From positions 1 to 64,000 of the forward strand of contig KN880569.1 in NCBI GenBank assembly GCA_000934385.1: DNA of 64,000 bases. The letters are read 5' to 3'. The notes beneath the pieces were generated by a model. That model did not search any database. It had not been told where the DNA came from and saw only the letters and a program-made list of their open reading frames with translations. The DNA is from Cylindrobasidium torrendii FP15055 ss-10. Taxonomy: Eukaryota; Basidiomycota; Agaricomycetes; Agaricales; Physalacriaceae. Both the position numbers and the translations under genes were made by a program. Position 1 is the stretch's first letter. The number at the start of each line of letters is the position of its first letter. Shown one piece after another: positions 43,812 through 55,537 of the stretch.

Positions 43812-46051
43812 ATGCTTCGCTTTTCCTTTGTCTTTGCGGCGCTTGCTAGAGGCGTCCTAAGCATCGACTCACCTCTGGGTCCTGTGGTAGATTTGGGCTA
43901 TGTCGCATACGCTGGAAATTCTACCACACCAACCGGAAATGTCAATGGTTCAGTTGTATTCTACGGCAACATATCCTATGCACAATCTCCCACGGGCGAA
44001 CGACGATTCAGGGCACCAGCCCAGCTTGATGAGGCACCTTTGAATGAAGTGACGGTGCTCGATGCCCGCGGCTGGGGTCCAGCATGTATACAGAGGCCAG
44101 CAGTCGTTGGTGTGGGTTCCGAAGGTGAGTTTAACCGTCGAGACTGGGATGATAGTTGACTGTGTATCAATAGATTGCTTAACCTTGAATGTGTGGAAGC
44201 CATCTAATGCCACTGAAACCAGTCTACTGCCTGTCGCTGTGTACATTCACGCACGTCTAATTAATCATATCCCCAAACCCAGCTGACCATTGTACAGGGA
44301 GGTGGATTCTATGCCAATGTGAGCTCGTGGTTTCTAGCATGCTTCATCAAAATTCTCATACTATTTATTCGGCAAGACTCCCCAAGGATTCCCGCTGTAC
44401 AGTTGGGTCGACCAGAACCAGGGCATCGTCGGCGTTTCCATCACCTATCGTCTGGGTATCTTCGGTTTCCTCGGTGGGGATGAAGTATACCAAGACGGTG
44501 ATCTCAATGCTGGCTTGTTGGATCAGCGAGCAGGTCTTGAATGGGTTCAGCGGCATATCAGCAAGTTTGGTGGTGACCCCAACCAGGTCACTATCTATGG
44601 CGAGAGTGCTGGAGGGGCAAGTGTTATCATGCAGATGGCCGCATATGGCGGTAGGTGCTTGGATTCCTGATGAGCCATGAGAATAACAGACAACATTCAG
44701 GTGCCCAAGGAGTTCCATTCCAACGCGCTGTCGCTCAATCAATTGGCTTTGGCCCAACACGACTGCAAGCTGAGGTTGAAGAGGCTTTCGGTAAGGAAAC
44801 CTATGCGCGCGGTTGCATGCATGCTGAATAGGATGTAGTCAATGTCACCCGCGTCGCTGGATGCCCAAGCAAAGGAGCTGAGTCTATGGCATGTCTGCGG
44901 AATGCCCCCTTACGTGATTGTCCTCGAACACATTCTCTATCTTTTCTGATTCTCAGTAGAGGCTCTCGCTGATGCTCAGAACAACCTTTCGACAAAGCAG
45001 CCATCCCATTTTGCTCCCGTAATCGAGCCAGCTGGCGGTTTCCTCACGAATTACCCTTCACGAATGTTTGCTGCGGGGGAGTTCACGCCCGTTCCCCTTG
45101 TTGTCGGGCACACAACACACGACGGACGCACCTTCGCCGGAGGCAAGCCCGAGGATTTTGTGACAGAGCAGGATGTCATCGACTTAGTGTTTTCACGATG
45201 GCCAGCGGTGGCTGCTGTACGTGCAAGCTTTCACTCTTCGCAGCGTCACTTCTCATCTACTTCATCCAGTCGAATGAAACGGTTGCTCTTGCGATGAACG
45301 AATACCCTTCGCCCGACCTTGCTGGCAGTCCTTTCGAGGACCAATATGAACGTGCATGGACAATGGCTGGAGAGATGGTCTTTGCCTGCCTTGGATTGAA
45401 AGTCGCGCAGAGTGTTCGGGATGCAGGTGTCGAGGATATACATGCTTTTCGGTGAGCCCTTTCCTTGCCAAATGATGTTAAATTCAATGAACATTGAATA
45501 GATGGAACACGCCAAATACGCCGAAATACAATGCTGCGCCGTATCAAGGTGTCATGCATACCTCCGATATCTACTTTTTGTTCGAAGGTCAGTATCGATG
45601 CAGTCCATCTGCACCGTTTTTGCTCACCCTTTTGTTATGTAGGAACGAAGTCAGCTTCGCCGAATTTTCCATTATCCTAGACTCACAACACCGTCTCTTT
45701 AGCACAATAGCAAATGCAGGGAATGTCTTCACCCCCTTCAACACTGTATGTCCGCCCCACCATATTCTAGTCCACCACTGACATAGCCATATACAGAGCG
45801 AGGCCCTCCTAGCGCATGAAGCAGTCGCCTACTGGGCGTCCATAGCACAATCTGGCGACCCAAACACAGCAAAGCTCGGGAGCTCTCCAGTGTGGGAAGG
45901 ATGGCAAAATCCCGACGGTTTCCAGAGAATTGTCATCACTCGTGGAAATGATACTCAAACTTTGACGGCGATGGAGGAGTATCCCGCAGACGAGATAGAG
46001 CGTTGTGCGTTCTGGATGCAGGACGTGATTGTAGATAAGATTCGTGTGTAG
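43812..46051 (+). CDS. secreted type-B carboxylesterase
   Basis: Twelve exons: 43812-44124, 44174-44250, 44298-44318, 44377-44650, 44701-44790, 44839-44913, 44957-45216, 45270-45451, 45502-45587, 45643-45649, 45703-45745, 45797-46051 (1,683 nt, 560 residues). The first 18 residues (MLRFSFVFAALARGVLS) are a signal peptide. Family motifs are GPACIQRP, DCLTLNVWKP, YIHGGGFYAN, GIVGVSITYRLGIFGFL, LLDQRAGLEWVQRHISKFGGDP and the nucleophile elbow GESAGG (Ser214). Joining YIH to GGGF requires a GC-AG intron (44251-44297), and a 7-nt exon (45643-45649) supplies part of the EGTN segment. Fungal relatives hydrolyse a wide range of esters and lipids. Substrate is unknown. A TATA-like element precedes it. 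Confidence 0.87.
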
Positions 46052-46638
46052 TAGGGATTGCTACGGCATTCTATTTCTCAGGCTGGCGAGATTCCAAAGA
46101 AAAGAATGCAACCTCTCGCAAAGTTCTCATGGACAGCCTTCGGCAGAAACGGTCCCAGAGGTGCACTCGTATAGAGACATTAGCATCGTTAGCCAAGCGC
46201 TCTTTAGTACATGTTCCATACATTAACTTTGCTATTGGCGACAGGTGGTGCCACTAGGTCGAACGGCGCTTGTGGACTGCGAAGAAAGCCACAAGATGGC
46301 TTCTTTGTTCGCCACCGGGACATTTGCAACAATGTCGCCTGGCAAAGCGACTCTTGAGTACTTGAGTACTTATCGACTTCACTGTGAGTTGCTGGACTTG
46401 GGTTGGACAGCAAGAATACTCCGGGGATACCTTTCTCACCGATCTAGAGGATCGAGGGCCATCACAGTAGCAGATAGCGGGGTCGACGAAGTTGAACGCT
46501 GCAGACATAAGGTAGGAATTACAGCACTATAGCAGCTGTATCGACCATTTCAGCCTTGCATCTTTACTTATCATATCGTCGGTCACTGCACAAAACAATT
46601 CCCATTCCAACTTGATCGTGAAAGCACGACAAAATACA
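46052..46638. other. convergent intergenic region
   Basis: About 590 bp between convergent stop codons. Overlapping frames at 46245-46532 (plus) and 46254-46508 (minus) have no motifs. A small direct repeat TTGAGTACTTGAGTACTT is at 46352. Nothing else was seen. Confidence 0.5.
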
Positions 46639-48634
46639 CTACGACGCATCAGTGACAAGTAACGGATCCAACCCACCCATCGTAGGCTGTCCCCTCCAGA
46701 CTGGAATGCCCATCTCCCTAGACATATCGTCCTCCCAGACGGCACCGCAACTATCCAATCCAGGCAAGACATCCTCCATTCTGTGTGACTTGTGCTACTT
46801 CGAACCGTCAGTATTCCTAGTCTGACGCTGAACACAAGACTGACCGGACGGCGTGCGTGATACGCACGGGCGGTCTTCTCGACATCGATTGACACGCTTG
46901 ACTCGGGCACAAGATATTGCAGGGTAGATTGTTGTTCGTTCTCGAAAGGTTTCGGTAAAGAATCTGCGCCCTTCAGATTTACAACCTCGACCCCTTCAGG
47001 GGCCTCTATTACAGGCTCATCCACGGGGTCCGACGATGTAATGGTGGGATCTGACTTGGGCGGCGACGGTGGGTAATACACCGACACCGCTGCAAGCGCT
47101 GGCTGCTTTTGAGGGTCTGGCGGCGGCGGCATGTACGTGACCAGTCGAGACGATGGCTTTCTAATCCCCGGAAGAGGAAGCGTGAAAGTGGCACGCTTGT
47201 CGCTGGAGCGGGGCGCTTGAGGTCGACCTTGAGATGCAGCTAGTCGCCCTGGAGGTGCAGAGTGTTGTCCTTTGGATTTCGGTGTAAGCCTAACAAGACC
47301 AAGCGGAGTCGTTTTCGACTTCTTCGAGGGCAGCGTGCCCCATTCTTCGTCTTCATTGTCGTACACAGAAGCAATAGGACGTTTCCGCGGAGGAGTTGGA
47401 GGGGCGGTAGGGTCGGGGCTAGAGGATTCGTCGATCCAGGCGGGACGGTCGGGCTCGTATATGCGTTGGATTGAACGAGCTGAGATAGCGTGAATATCCC
47501 TGAATCGTAGAAACCGAGGACGTACACTGCATCTGCATAGGGGGATGGAGAGAGTATGCGACTCGTGATGGCTGCGCGCTAGGATTCAAGGGAGAAGAGC
47601 GATGTTGAGCTGGAGAGAACGTAGGTCGAGCAGGCGGAGAGAACAGCATACGAGCGGAATCTGACGAAGGACTAGCAAGAGAGGCAAGACGCGCAGTATT
47701 AGACACATTTAGTGCGGAAGCAAAGAAAACAGCATTAGGTCGAGCATTTTCAGCAGATGGACGAGGAGCAAAGAACGGTGGCGGGTTGGCTTGCCCCGAC
47801 ACAACGTTACGCAGCAGCGGTGATGGAGCATATGTATGGGTTTGTCGCATTTCAGATTGCTCTGAATGAGCAGACGCTTGGCGGTCTTGACTTAATTTTT
47901 GGAAGATGGCAGCTGGGGATTGACCAGGTTCTGGGCTGGAGGATTGCGCATCCACCCAATTCGGGCGAGGAGAGGGATGAACAGTGGGGTATATGCGTCC
48001 TAAGATGTCGGTTCCGGATTTGTAAGAGTCTCTGCAACGTATTGAGGCAGGGCAACGCACCTGGTGTATGTTGCGGCGGGGCTGCCCTTTGTGGTGAGAT
48101 ACGATGAGCAGGTGTGGGCTGACTTCCGGCAAGAAAACGGTGCGCCAAAGGTCCGGAAGTCCGTTTCGTATCCGGTGGGGCAGTGACGGTCGGATGGGAA
48201 GAGAGCTGAGCAGGGCGGGTGGAAGGACCACGACTTGGTAGATGTATTTGTACTCCAGAACCAGCAGATGCAGGTGTCGGTTTCTTTCGCGATGAATTTT
48301 CATGCGCTCCGCTTGTTCGTATGTGGGCGGTGGTGGTAGACGACTGTGATTGAGGCAAAACCGAGGAAGCTGACTTCTTTGGCGGAGCGGGAATACGATT
48401 CTTGGATGGTGCGGGCGGGGGAGGCTGATTCTTCCTTACGCCTGCATTGATTTTAGCTATGCTGAACGGATTGGGCTTGTATACCACGGTCTCGTCGCGT
48501 GAAGATATGTCCACCTCGTTGAAGAGCCGCGAATCCTCGGAGCTAGGCGCTGGTTGCTCAGTGTCTGAATCCGAGTCATCCCCATCCATCACCCCCTTTC
48601 CAGCCCGGTAGTTAAGCACCCAGTCTGAGGGCAT
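46639..48634 (-). CDS. 610-residue disordered protein of unknown function
   Basis: Four exons: 48061-48634, 47526-47999, 46845-47479, 46639-46788 (1,833 nt). The ATG at 48634 (MPSDWVLNYRAGKG) is the first in frame; the frame is open 34 codons further but has no ATG there. The N-terminus is acidic (DGDDSDSDTEQ). The protein then becomes Pro/Ser/Arg-rich, with PPPPAPSKNRIPAPPKK, a TPPRKRPIASVYDNEDEEW segment that looks like a nuclear signal beside an acidic patch, and a compact conserved-looking C-terminus (MEDVLPGLDSCGAVWEDDM ... WRGQPTMGGLDPLLV). No catalytic motif was found and I do not recognise the family. The strong C-terminal pattern suggests a short interaction module. Confidence 0.78.
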
Positions 48635-49486
48635 ATTGATATCGAGGGTCGCCCGGACTATGCGGGATGGTCGTTTAAAGTTGACCACCCTAAGCTGCGA
48701 TCGCGCCTTTCGATCGCGACTCGCCCGGTGGAACAAAATCTGAAGTTAGCTGTACGATGAGCTGAATGTGAGATGTTTTACGTGGCTGTCTGATTTTTGT
48801 TTATGTTGTCGGAGCGAGAGATCCCTTCAGCCTTGGAGTTATCCGTATACCTGTGCGCGTATCTCGCCGGTCTGAAGTTAGCCTCAGGGTTTCGTCTGTA
48901 GGGCAGTCACCAAATACGGTGAACGGCATCGTATGACTGAGATAATGGATTGTACTGGACTTCCGAAGACTTACCCCGTCCATTTCGGTCAGCACCGGGC
49001 TGAGTTTTGCTAATCTACCTTGTTGTTTGTGTTCGAGTCTGACATTGATTGAGAGAGCGGGCGAACTCAGGGAGTCTCGGGCGGCATGTCTTTGGCGCAG
49101 ATGCGACCGTGGCGGTTCTATCTAAGACTCCAAAGCTACAAGCTTCAAAATTTAGTTTTAGCTTCACCTCACGGATATACCAGCGCGATCACCGCTATCA
49201 GCAAAGCCCCCGAGACGCCGAGAACGACTGCTAAGCGCACGATCAGACCTATGTGTACACCTGGCTGCTTCCTTCCCGTTCATCCTTGAATCATCACGAG
49301 GAACAGGCGTGTTCTTTTGTCAGGATGCTAACACCTCTAGGAATGCAAAGTCAATTGTGTTTGGCGTATTTCCAATCATGCATGGCTGTCATGACCATTC
49401 TAGCCCGGTTTGCGATTGTCATTGAGTTATGAAAACGCCGTCTTCTTTCCGCCATCCATCTTCCCCTCTTCCCACCACCAGCGCCC
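48635..49486. other. 850 bp divergent intergenic region
   Basis: This lies between the start of the 610-residue gene (minus) and the RBR ligase gene (plus). A frame at 49049-49234 is unconvincing. The region should hold both promoters. No repeat or RNA was recognised. Confidence 0.5.
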
Positions 49487-51255
49487 ATGGATTTCCACTT
49501 TGGCTCCACCCCGACGCCCTTATCATTTCCCGTAGCAGACGGCGTCCACGACGATCCCTGGATGGACCGTCGATTCCATGGCCGAGCGATACTTGACCAG
49601 GCTCGGCGCTACAGCGTGCCCTACCTTCCGTCACCACCCTTTTCGCCACAGGATTTGTCTCACACGGGGAACTCGTCGTACATGCCCCCGCCACCCGACC
49701 TGCAGCCGCAGTCTCATTTCTCCACTAGTAGACGTCGTCGCCATCTACAGACCGATCAAGGCCGAACACTCGCCCAAGCGTATCCCGCTCATCCCAGCGA
49801 GCCCCGTCCAATGTACGCTTTATCCGCCCGTATAGTAAACAAGATGTTTACTAGGTTCCCAGCAATTCACCTGTACTACCACCATCCCTTCCTTTCGAAG
49901 TTTCCCCGCCCGTGGTCGCAGGGACTGACGCCGCCCAAAGGTGTGTTTGTGTCGTGACCCACTCGTTCACATGTGACTGAACGCTGGCTTATTACAGCGC
50001 ATGTTGCTCCGTTTGCTTCGACGACATCACTGGAGTCCCGGTTTGCGCGCCGTGTACACACTCCTTTGATGTCGAGTGTGCAGAGGCGCTAGTTTCGAAC
50101 GCGCTTAAGGACGAGTCCAGCTATCCGCCCAGATGCTGTGGTCGAACCATTCCGATGCAAGTTTTCGAGGGACGTATTGATACAGCGATTATCTCCTCGT
50201 GGCAGGAGAAGCACAAAGAACTGAGCACACCGCTCAGAGTGTATTGCGCTAAACAGCAGTGCAGTCGGTTTCTCGGACCACGGAAAAAGCAAGACGACCT
50301 GCCATCCGAATCGTTGCAGTGTTCGAGCTGTAGCACTCGGACGTGCAATAGCTGTCTCAATACGGTGGACGGAGAGGACATGGCCGCGCATCGCTGCAGC
50401 GAGAACGAGACAGAAGCCCAAGTGCGGTTAATGGCTACCTCCGAAAAATGGGCGACCTGTCCTGGCTGTCGGAGTCTTGTCGAGCTTTCGCTGGGATGTA
50501 ATCACGTTCAGTGCAGATGCGGGACGTCGTTCTGCTACGAATGCAGCCAGGTGTGGCATGCATGCAAGTGTGCAAAAGCTTCTATGAGGCAGCTCATGAC
50601 AATGCTTCACCGGCGCCAGGGCACTCGGGCGAAGCGTGACCATCCGTACCGCCGCCACAGCGAACGAAGACATTCGCTTCCAAAGACGTCAACAAGATCC
50701 CCAGCTGCACTTGATCCTCTTTCCGGCGCTCTAGACTCGCTCTTGAGCGATACTTCATCGCCACAGACACCCTCGGTACCAGCTGGGCCTATCTATGTCC
50801 CTCCGCCACCTTACGACTCGTACCTTCCACCTGGCAGTACCCGATTTACACCCCCGTGGCAGGAATTTTCTGAGGAGTTCTCTCCTGGCACCACACCTCA
50901 GCAGGTATACGCTCTCAGTAGCGATTATGAACACGGCTGGACCGGACCGTCTGACCCTGCCTTCTTCACGCCTTCTCCTCAACCTATCCAACCAGCACCA
51001 GTGCTTATGAACACGCAAAACCACTTCGAAGATGGACCCATCTTCAGCCCTGCGCCGTTATCCCCTTCGTTCCATTCCAATTCAAGTTTCCAGTCGCTTG
51101 TACCGCATACACCTTCCTTCGACATCGACACAAGGTTTCACAATTCGCTTTCTACTGTATCACCTCATATGCTCGTATCCGATAACTCATTGCATACTCA
51201 CGCTCAAGACTTCTGGGCCACTTCCTGGGACGGGAATATTTATGAATTTCAGTAG
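49487..51255 (+). CDS. RBR (RING-IBR-RING2) E3 ubiquitin ligase
   Basis: Three exons: 49487-49812, 49863-49940, 49998-51255 (1,662 nt, 553 residues). The N-terminal 130 residues are Pro/Ser-rich. RING1 starts at Cys138 (CSVCFDDITGVPVCAPCTHSF), the IBR has YCAKQQCSRFL and CSSCSTRTCNSC, and RING2 begins at Cys289 (CPGCRSLVELSLGCNHVQC-x-CG-x-x-FCYECS). By comparison with Parkin-type enzymes, Cys302 in GCNH is the likely thioester cysteine that receives ubiquitin from the E2. The C-terminal 220 residues are disordered and Pro/Ser-rich. Intron 1 uses a downstream acceptor (after 49862); the nearer acceptor would break the RING1 frame. Substrates are unknown. Proteins of this plan are numerous in Agaricomycetes. 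Confidence 0.9.
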
Positions 51256-51623
51256 ACATTTCGTTACGACCTCACGCATTATCTCATGTATTATGCATCA
51301 TATAACCGGAAATTGCTGCTGTTGTGCTGTCCATCTGGCGACTTATTTTCTATGAGCCAACTATTGCGCACGTTTTACATACCTTGAGTCTCGAGTATCG
51401 ATGGTCCTCCTTGTGGGCTCCCGCTCGACCAAAAAGGTGGCGGTGGACCACGTGATAGATGTGATGTCATTGATGGACGCGATTGCTACAAAAGATGTGA
51501 TCTCGAAGCACTTTACTTCAGCTTTGAACCACCACATTCGACGCCGTGAGTGCGCTGCGTGTCCGATGTCTAGATCGATGGCTCATCTGGACCTAGAAAA
51601 ACTTTTATCACTTCACATTCATC
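51256..51623. promoter_or_regulatory. promoter region of the cyclophilin gene
   Basis: About 370 bp upstream of the cyclophilin ATG on the plus strand. It contains a CACGTG at 51449-51454. The frame 51401-52039 that runs through it into the gene is not coding: it reads across introns in the wrong frame. Confidence 0.4.
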
Positions 51624-51938
51624 ATGTCCGACGTCTACGTGCGTATCGATTCTGTCTACCTGCTGAATTCGTGTTCATTTCGGCGCCTTTGGATAGTTTG
51701 ATATCACCATCGACGGCAAGGATGCTGGCCGCATCGTCTTCACTCTCTTCGACGACGCCGTCCCCAAGACCGCGAAGAACTTCCGCGAGCTTTGCACTGG
51801 CGAGGTGTGTAGCTATACGCGTCGCCACCGCTGCAGTTCCTGACGCTCCCGTCTGCAGCACGGCTTCGGCTACCAGGGCTCTGCTTTCCACCGTATCATC
51901 CCCAACTTCATGCTCCAGGGCGGTGACTTCACTCGCGG

Positions 51939-51969
<31 letters not shown>

Positions 51970-52332
51970 GAGAAGTTCGCGGGTGCGTCTTGATCAGAGA
52001 TCCGACAGCGTCGGTTGTACTCACCATGATGCTGTATAGACGAGAACTTCTCTCTGAAGCACACCAAGCCTGGTATCCTCTCGATGGCCAACGCCGGAAA
52101 GAACACCAACGGCTCCCAGTTCTTCATCACCACCGTCGTCACTTCTTGGCTCGATGGTGCCCACGTCGTCTTCGGTGCGTAGTGTGCTTATATACCCCAC
52201 TTTCTTGCGCTGACTGGCATTGCAGGTGAGGTCAAGGAGAACTTTGACCTCGTCAAGAAGATCGAGTCTCTGGGCTCCGCCTCTGGCACCCCCAAGTCCA
52301 AGATCGTTATTGCCAAGTCTGGCACTCTGTAA
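51624..52332 (+). CDS. CPR1: cyclophilin A-type peptidyl-prolyl cis-trans isomerase
   Basis: Five exons: 51624-51638, 51697-51804, 51859-51982, 52040-52174, 52226-52332 (489 nt, 162 residues). It catalyses prolyl isomerisation and is the cytosolic cyclosporin A receptor in fungi. The sequence runs through [54 protein letters not shown] and [13 protein letters not shown]. The active-site Arg, Phe, Met, Gln, Trp (in SWLDG) and His (in GAHVVF) are all present, so binding of cyclosporin is expected. Length equals the single-domain family norm. The first exon codes for only five residues. Codon use is strongly biased to C-ending codons, as in highly expressed genes. Confidence 0.96.
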
Positions 52333-52820
52333 ACGGCCTTGTACTTGTATGACTGTCGAACTTAAACACCCTGTATTTTGAAAAGGAATTAAATGTAAAC
52401 CTTATTGGGAGCGCATTGTTGTTTGCTTCTCTTTGCCTCGCTTGAGTCCACGTGGTTCCATTAGTTGTTTGATGCGCTCTGGGTGCGCCCTGTCTTTATT
52501 GGGCCAATATCGGCGATTAGACGGGTCCGGAGAGAACCCTGAGTGGGGCCGTCAATCGAATCGCGACCGGTATTCTTTTGCGTTTTGCCACCATGGCCCT
52601 TGCTTTCTTATTTACAACACCAGTTGCTTGACATCCGACGCTCCTTTTACAACTCTCGCTTTCCCCCCAGTAGCCCGCAATCAAGACCAGGCTCTTCCGC
52701 GATTTTATGGCATGGCTTCTATCCCACCCTGTCACTGGACGCAGCACAGCCAAGTCCACAGTCGCTTTGGTCGACATTGTCGTTCATTATATAACAATAT
52801 GCAAGGGAGGAGGCAAGAAG
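52333..52820. other. intergenic region with unresolved 5' end of the next gene
   Basis: It contains the cyclophilin 3' UTR and the leader of the Ser/Thr-rich membrane protein gene. ATGs at 52592 (in a strong CCACCATGG context, short open frame MALAFLFTTPVA), 52707 and 52712 are possible upstream starts, but none could be joined to the main frame with confidence except 52707, which is in frame with 52821. Confidence 0.45.
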
Positions 52821-54518
52821 ATGAAGAGTACGTCCCCCAAGCGCATGAATGCGTCGAAATTAACACACAGCCAGCCCTCCATTCTCCCTGTCTCTGTCCT
52901 TGTCAATCTCTGTCCCCACCGGAATGCCATCCAGCAGTCCCAGCTCAGTCTCAATTCCGTCCGAGCCGTCGTCCTCGTATTCCTTGTCAACATCAGAGGA
53001 TACATCGACTATTCCTTCGAGTTCGAGCATTCCAACTAGCACGCGATCGTACAGTAGCTCGCGGACGGAGTCAGTGTCACAGTACGTTGGGAGAATCCCG
53101 CAATATTTGACAGCGCGCTCACTATTCGAAGTAGCTCTGGGTCAACTTCGTCGGACTCAAGTGCTGGTTCATCTTCGAGTGACAGTTCAACCTCGAGCTC
53201 CACTGTCCAGAATACATCGTACTCGGAGTACACAGAGTCTACCACATTTCCAACTACCTCAGCTCCTTCGACATCGTCGTCTCGATCCGAAACTAGGGGG
53301 ACCTCGTCCAGCAGCAATACTAGGCCCTCGTCTTCGCAGTCGTCCAGGCCACCATCATCATCCGCGTCCACCAGGTCATCGACCTCGCGCACACAGTCTT
53401 CCACCTGGTCTACCTCTTCCCCCTGGTCGTCCAATACCGAGCCGCCGGACCCATCTACTATTACTCAAATCAACACGCTCACGGTTCACACCACTCCAGA
53501 CATAACTGTAACTCTCAGCTCGTCCTCGACTTCGTCGGGGTTTCTGAGTACTGAAACAGCAAGCGGAGGCAACTCGTACGTCAGACCCTGCGTTATCCTC
53601 TCAGTCATTGATTTGGTTCTGTAAAGGTTTTCGCAGAACACTGGTGCTATCGTGGGAGTATCTGTCACCGTTGCGCTGGCCTTGATGGGTATGGCTGCCT
53701 TGTTGTTCGTTGGGTGCCGCAGGTACAGGAACTCGAAAAAGCCTGTGGAAGCGGCTGCAGTAGGTGGTAACAAAGATGGCTCTCGACGACGTGCCCATTT
53801 CAGCGACGACATGACGAGTGTCAGGAATTCTGTGATGGTAGCAGCACAACCGACGCTGCCCAAACTGGAGAGGACCTCTTCGGAACAGAAGCAACTTTCC
53901 AGCGTCGGACATTCGAATAGCATCGGGCATACCGGCAGCATCGAGCATTCCACCAGCCTCTGTCATTCCACAAATTTAGGACACTCGACCGCGGCCTCGT
54001 CAACAAGGGCACTGTTGTCCTCCCATCCGGCCAATTCCCAGGAAGGCTATTTTCATGATTTCAGTTCGTTCTCTTCTGCACCGTCTGTGCCTGTTATCAC
54101 CACGACCACGACACCCGCGAGCAACACGCCGCCTTCAGCGTGGTCCCGTTCATCGCCATATTCTGATTCACCATATTTTGCGGACGCTCCTCCTCTCGTA
54201 CCATTGCCCAGGTTCAACACATCCACCTCTGGTCAACTGGCACCCCTACCAGACGATGAGGAGAACGTGCTGATGCCGCCGCATTGGCCGCCAACGCCGA
54301 TGGACCTACCAGCGTTTGGATCTTCGACTGAGCTCCCCAGGCTCATTCAAACACATAGTTCAACGAGCATACGGGATGAGCAAGATTACACACGGCCGAT
54401 ACTGCGTCCAGGGATGATGTTCCGCATGGACAGCGGGATGAACTCGACGATTAATACTACAACGACGACTGACGACGATGAGGAGGGCTCCGTCGAACAT
54501 CATGGCACCGCATTATAA
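52821..54518 (+). CDS. Ser/Thr-rich single-pass surface protein
   Basis: Proposed exons: 52821-52827, 52871-53081, 53132-53575, 53627-54518 (1,554 nt, 517 residues). The start is uncertain: 52707 in the same frame would add 38 residues, and no clear signal peptide was found, so an upstream exon may be missing. Residues 1-220 are almost only Ser, Thr, Pro and small residues, as in O-mannosylated ectodomains. One membrane helix follows (about 227-251, GAIVGVSVTVALALMGMAALL) with a basic stop-transfer CRRYR. The cytoplasmic tail contains five hexapeptide repeats (314-343) and ends with an acidic DDDEEGS. The plan resembles wall-stress sensors of the Mid2/Wsc type, but no WSC Cys domain is present. 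Function is inferred only from topology. Confidence 0.7.
53904..53993 (+). repeat. five 18-nt coding repeats (hexapeptide x-x-H-S/T-x-x)
   Basis: Five consecutive hexapeptides, VGHSNS, IGHTGS, IEHSTS, LCHSTN and LGHSTA, are encoded in the cytoplasmic tail of the Ser/Thr-rich membrane protein. The 18-nt units share CAT/CAC followed by TCN/ACC at fixed spacing but differ at third positions, so they are not a recent slippage product. Confidence 0.85.
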
Positions 54519-55537
54519 CCCCACGTTCTCACCCGTCTTTGTATACCATTTTTACTTTCGTTTGGCGTATCTAGCTGCGCGACTCTTTCATTGGACCTTG
54601 ACCTCACATCGGACTCACGAAGCCTTGTTACATACACGCCCTCTCTGGCTGACTGATTGCTTTTGTATCCATACACGTTTTTACATATCCGTCGTCGTCG
54701 AAACCCCATTGGCCCCCAAGCTACTACCACTGCCTAGATTGTTTTCTTGATACCTCCCGCCCTTACCTGCCCTTGATTGTACATTGCAGTAACGTCTACG
54801 CGCACACTACACACCGTATTGTTATTTCCTCAAACGTAATATTTAGAACCTCTGGACAGTAGTGTTGCATTGCTCTGTACATCGAAACCATTCCAGTTTT
54901 TTGTGGCTGGCTGATGTGTGTTTGAGGGTGACATGATGAGGAAAGTTAGATACATGATATGATAAATTGTGATAGATGCTTTCACAGCCGCTCAATTACG
55001 TTTATATACGTTTATAGGCAATGCATGAATGCATGATATGCGGGCAAGCTGGTACTAGAAAGCGCCAACACTCGTTTTACAGCCTCCGTACATGCATATC
55101 ATATTGCCTTGCGCTAACGTCCGGCGTGCAGGAGCATGCTGGGAGAGAGTGGCGCCGAGATGCTGCACAATGAGAGCATCATTGCTGACTTACCCATCCT
55201 TTTGAATTGGGGCGATCGGGGACATCATTCCCTCGCATAAGTACTTAGAAAATGTAGAGACTGCACCGTATGCATTTGTTCAACACACATGGCAATGTTG
55301 AATACCTCCAACCTCCATTCACTTCTCTCATGCATGATCTTCCTGCTTTCTTGCATTACACTGGCCGCTCGACTCGCGCGAAGTTGAAGCGTGAGGCTCT
55401 ATTATAACCTCTCCAAATGATGAGCTCCAGTGTCCCACACCCGTATCTAGCGCACGTAAAGCCATCCATCCAATTCTAAACAATGTATGTAACTCCATAA
55501 AAATAGTCTATGCTATGTACATTCTTCCCATTATATT
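54519..55537. other. 1 kb convergent intergenic region
   Basis: Between convergent stop codons. It is AT-rich around 54830-55020 and contains several ATGCATG words (near 55021 and 55332). No gene, RNA or element was recognised. Confidence 0.5.

Noticed and set aside
51401..52039. A 212-codon ORF across the cyclophilin promoter and introns
   Set aside because: It reads through introns in a different frame from the well-conserved cyclophilin exons.
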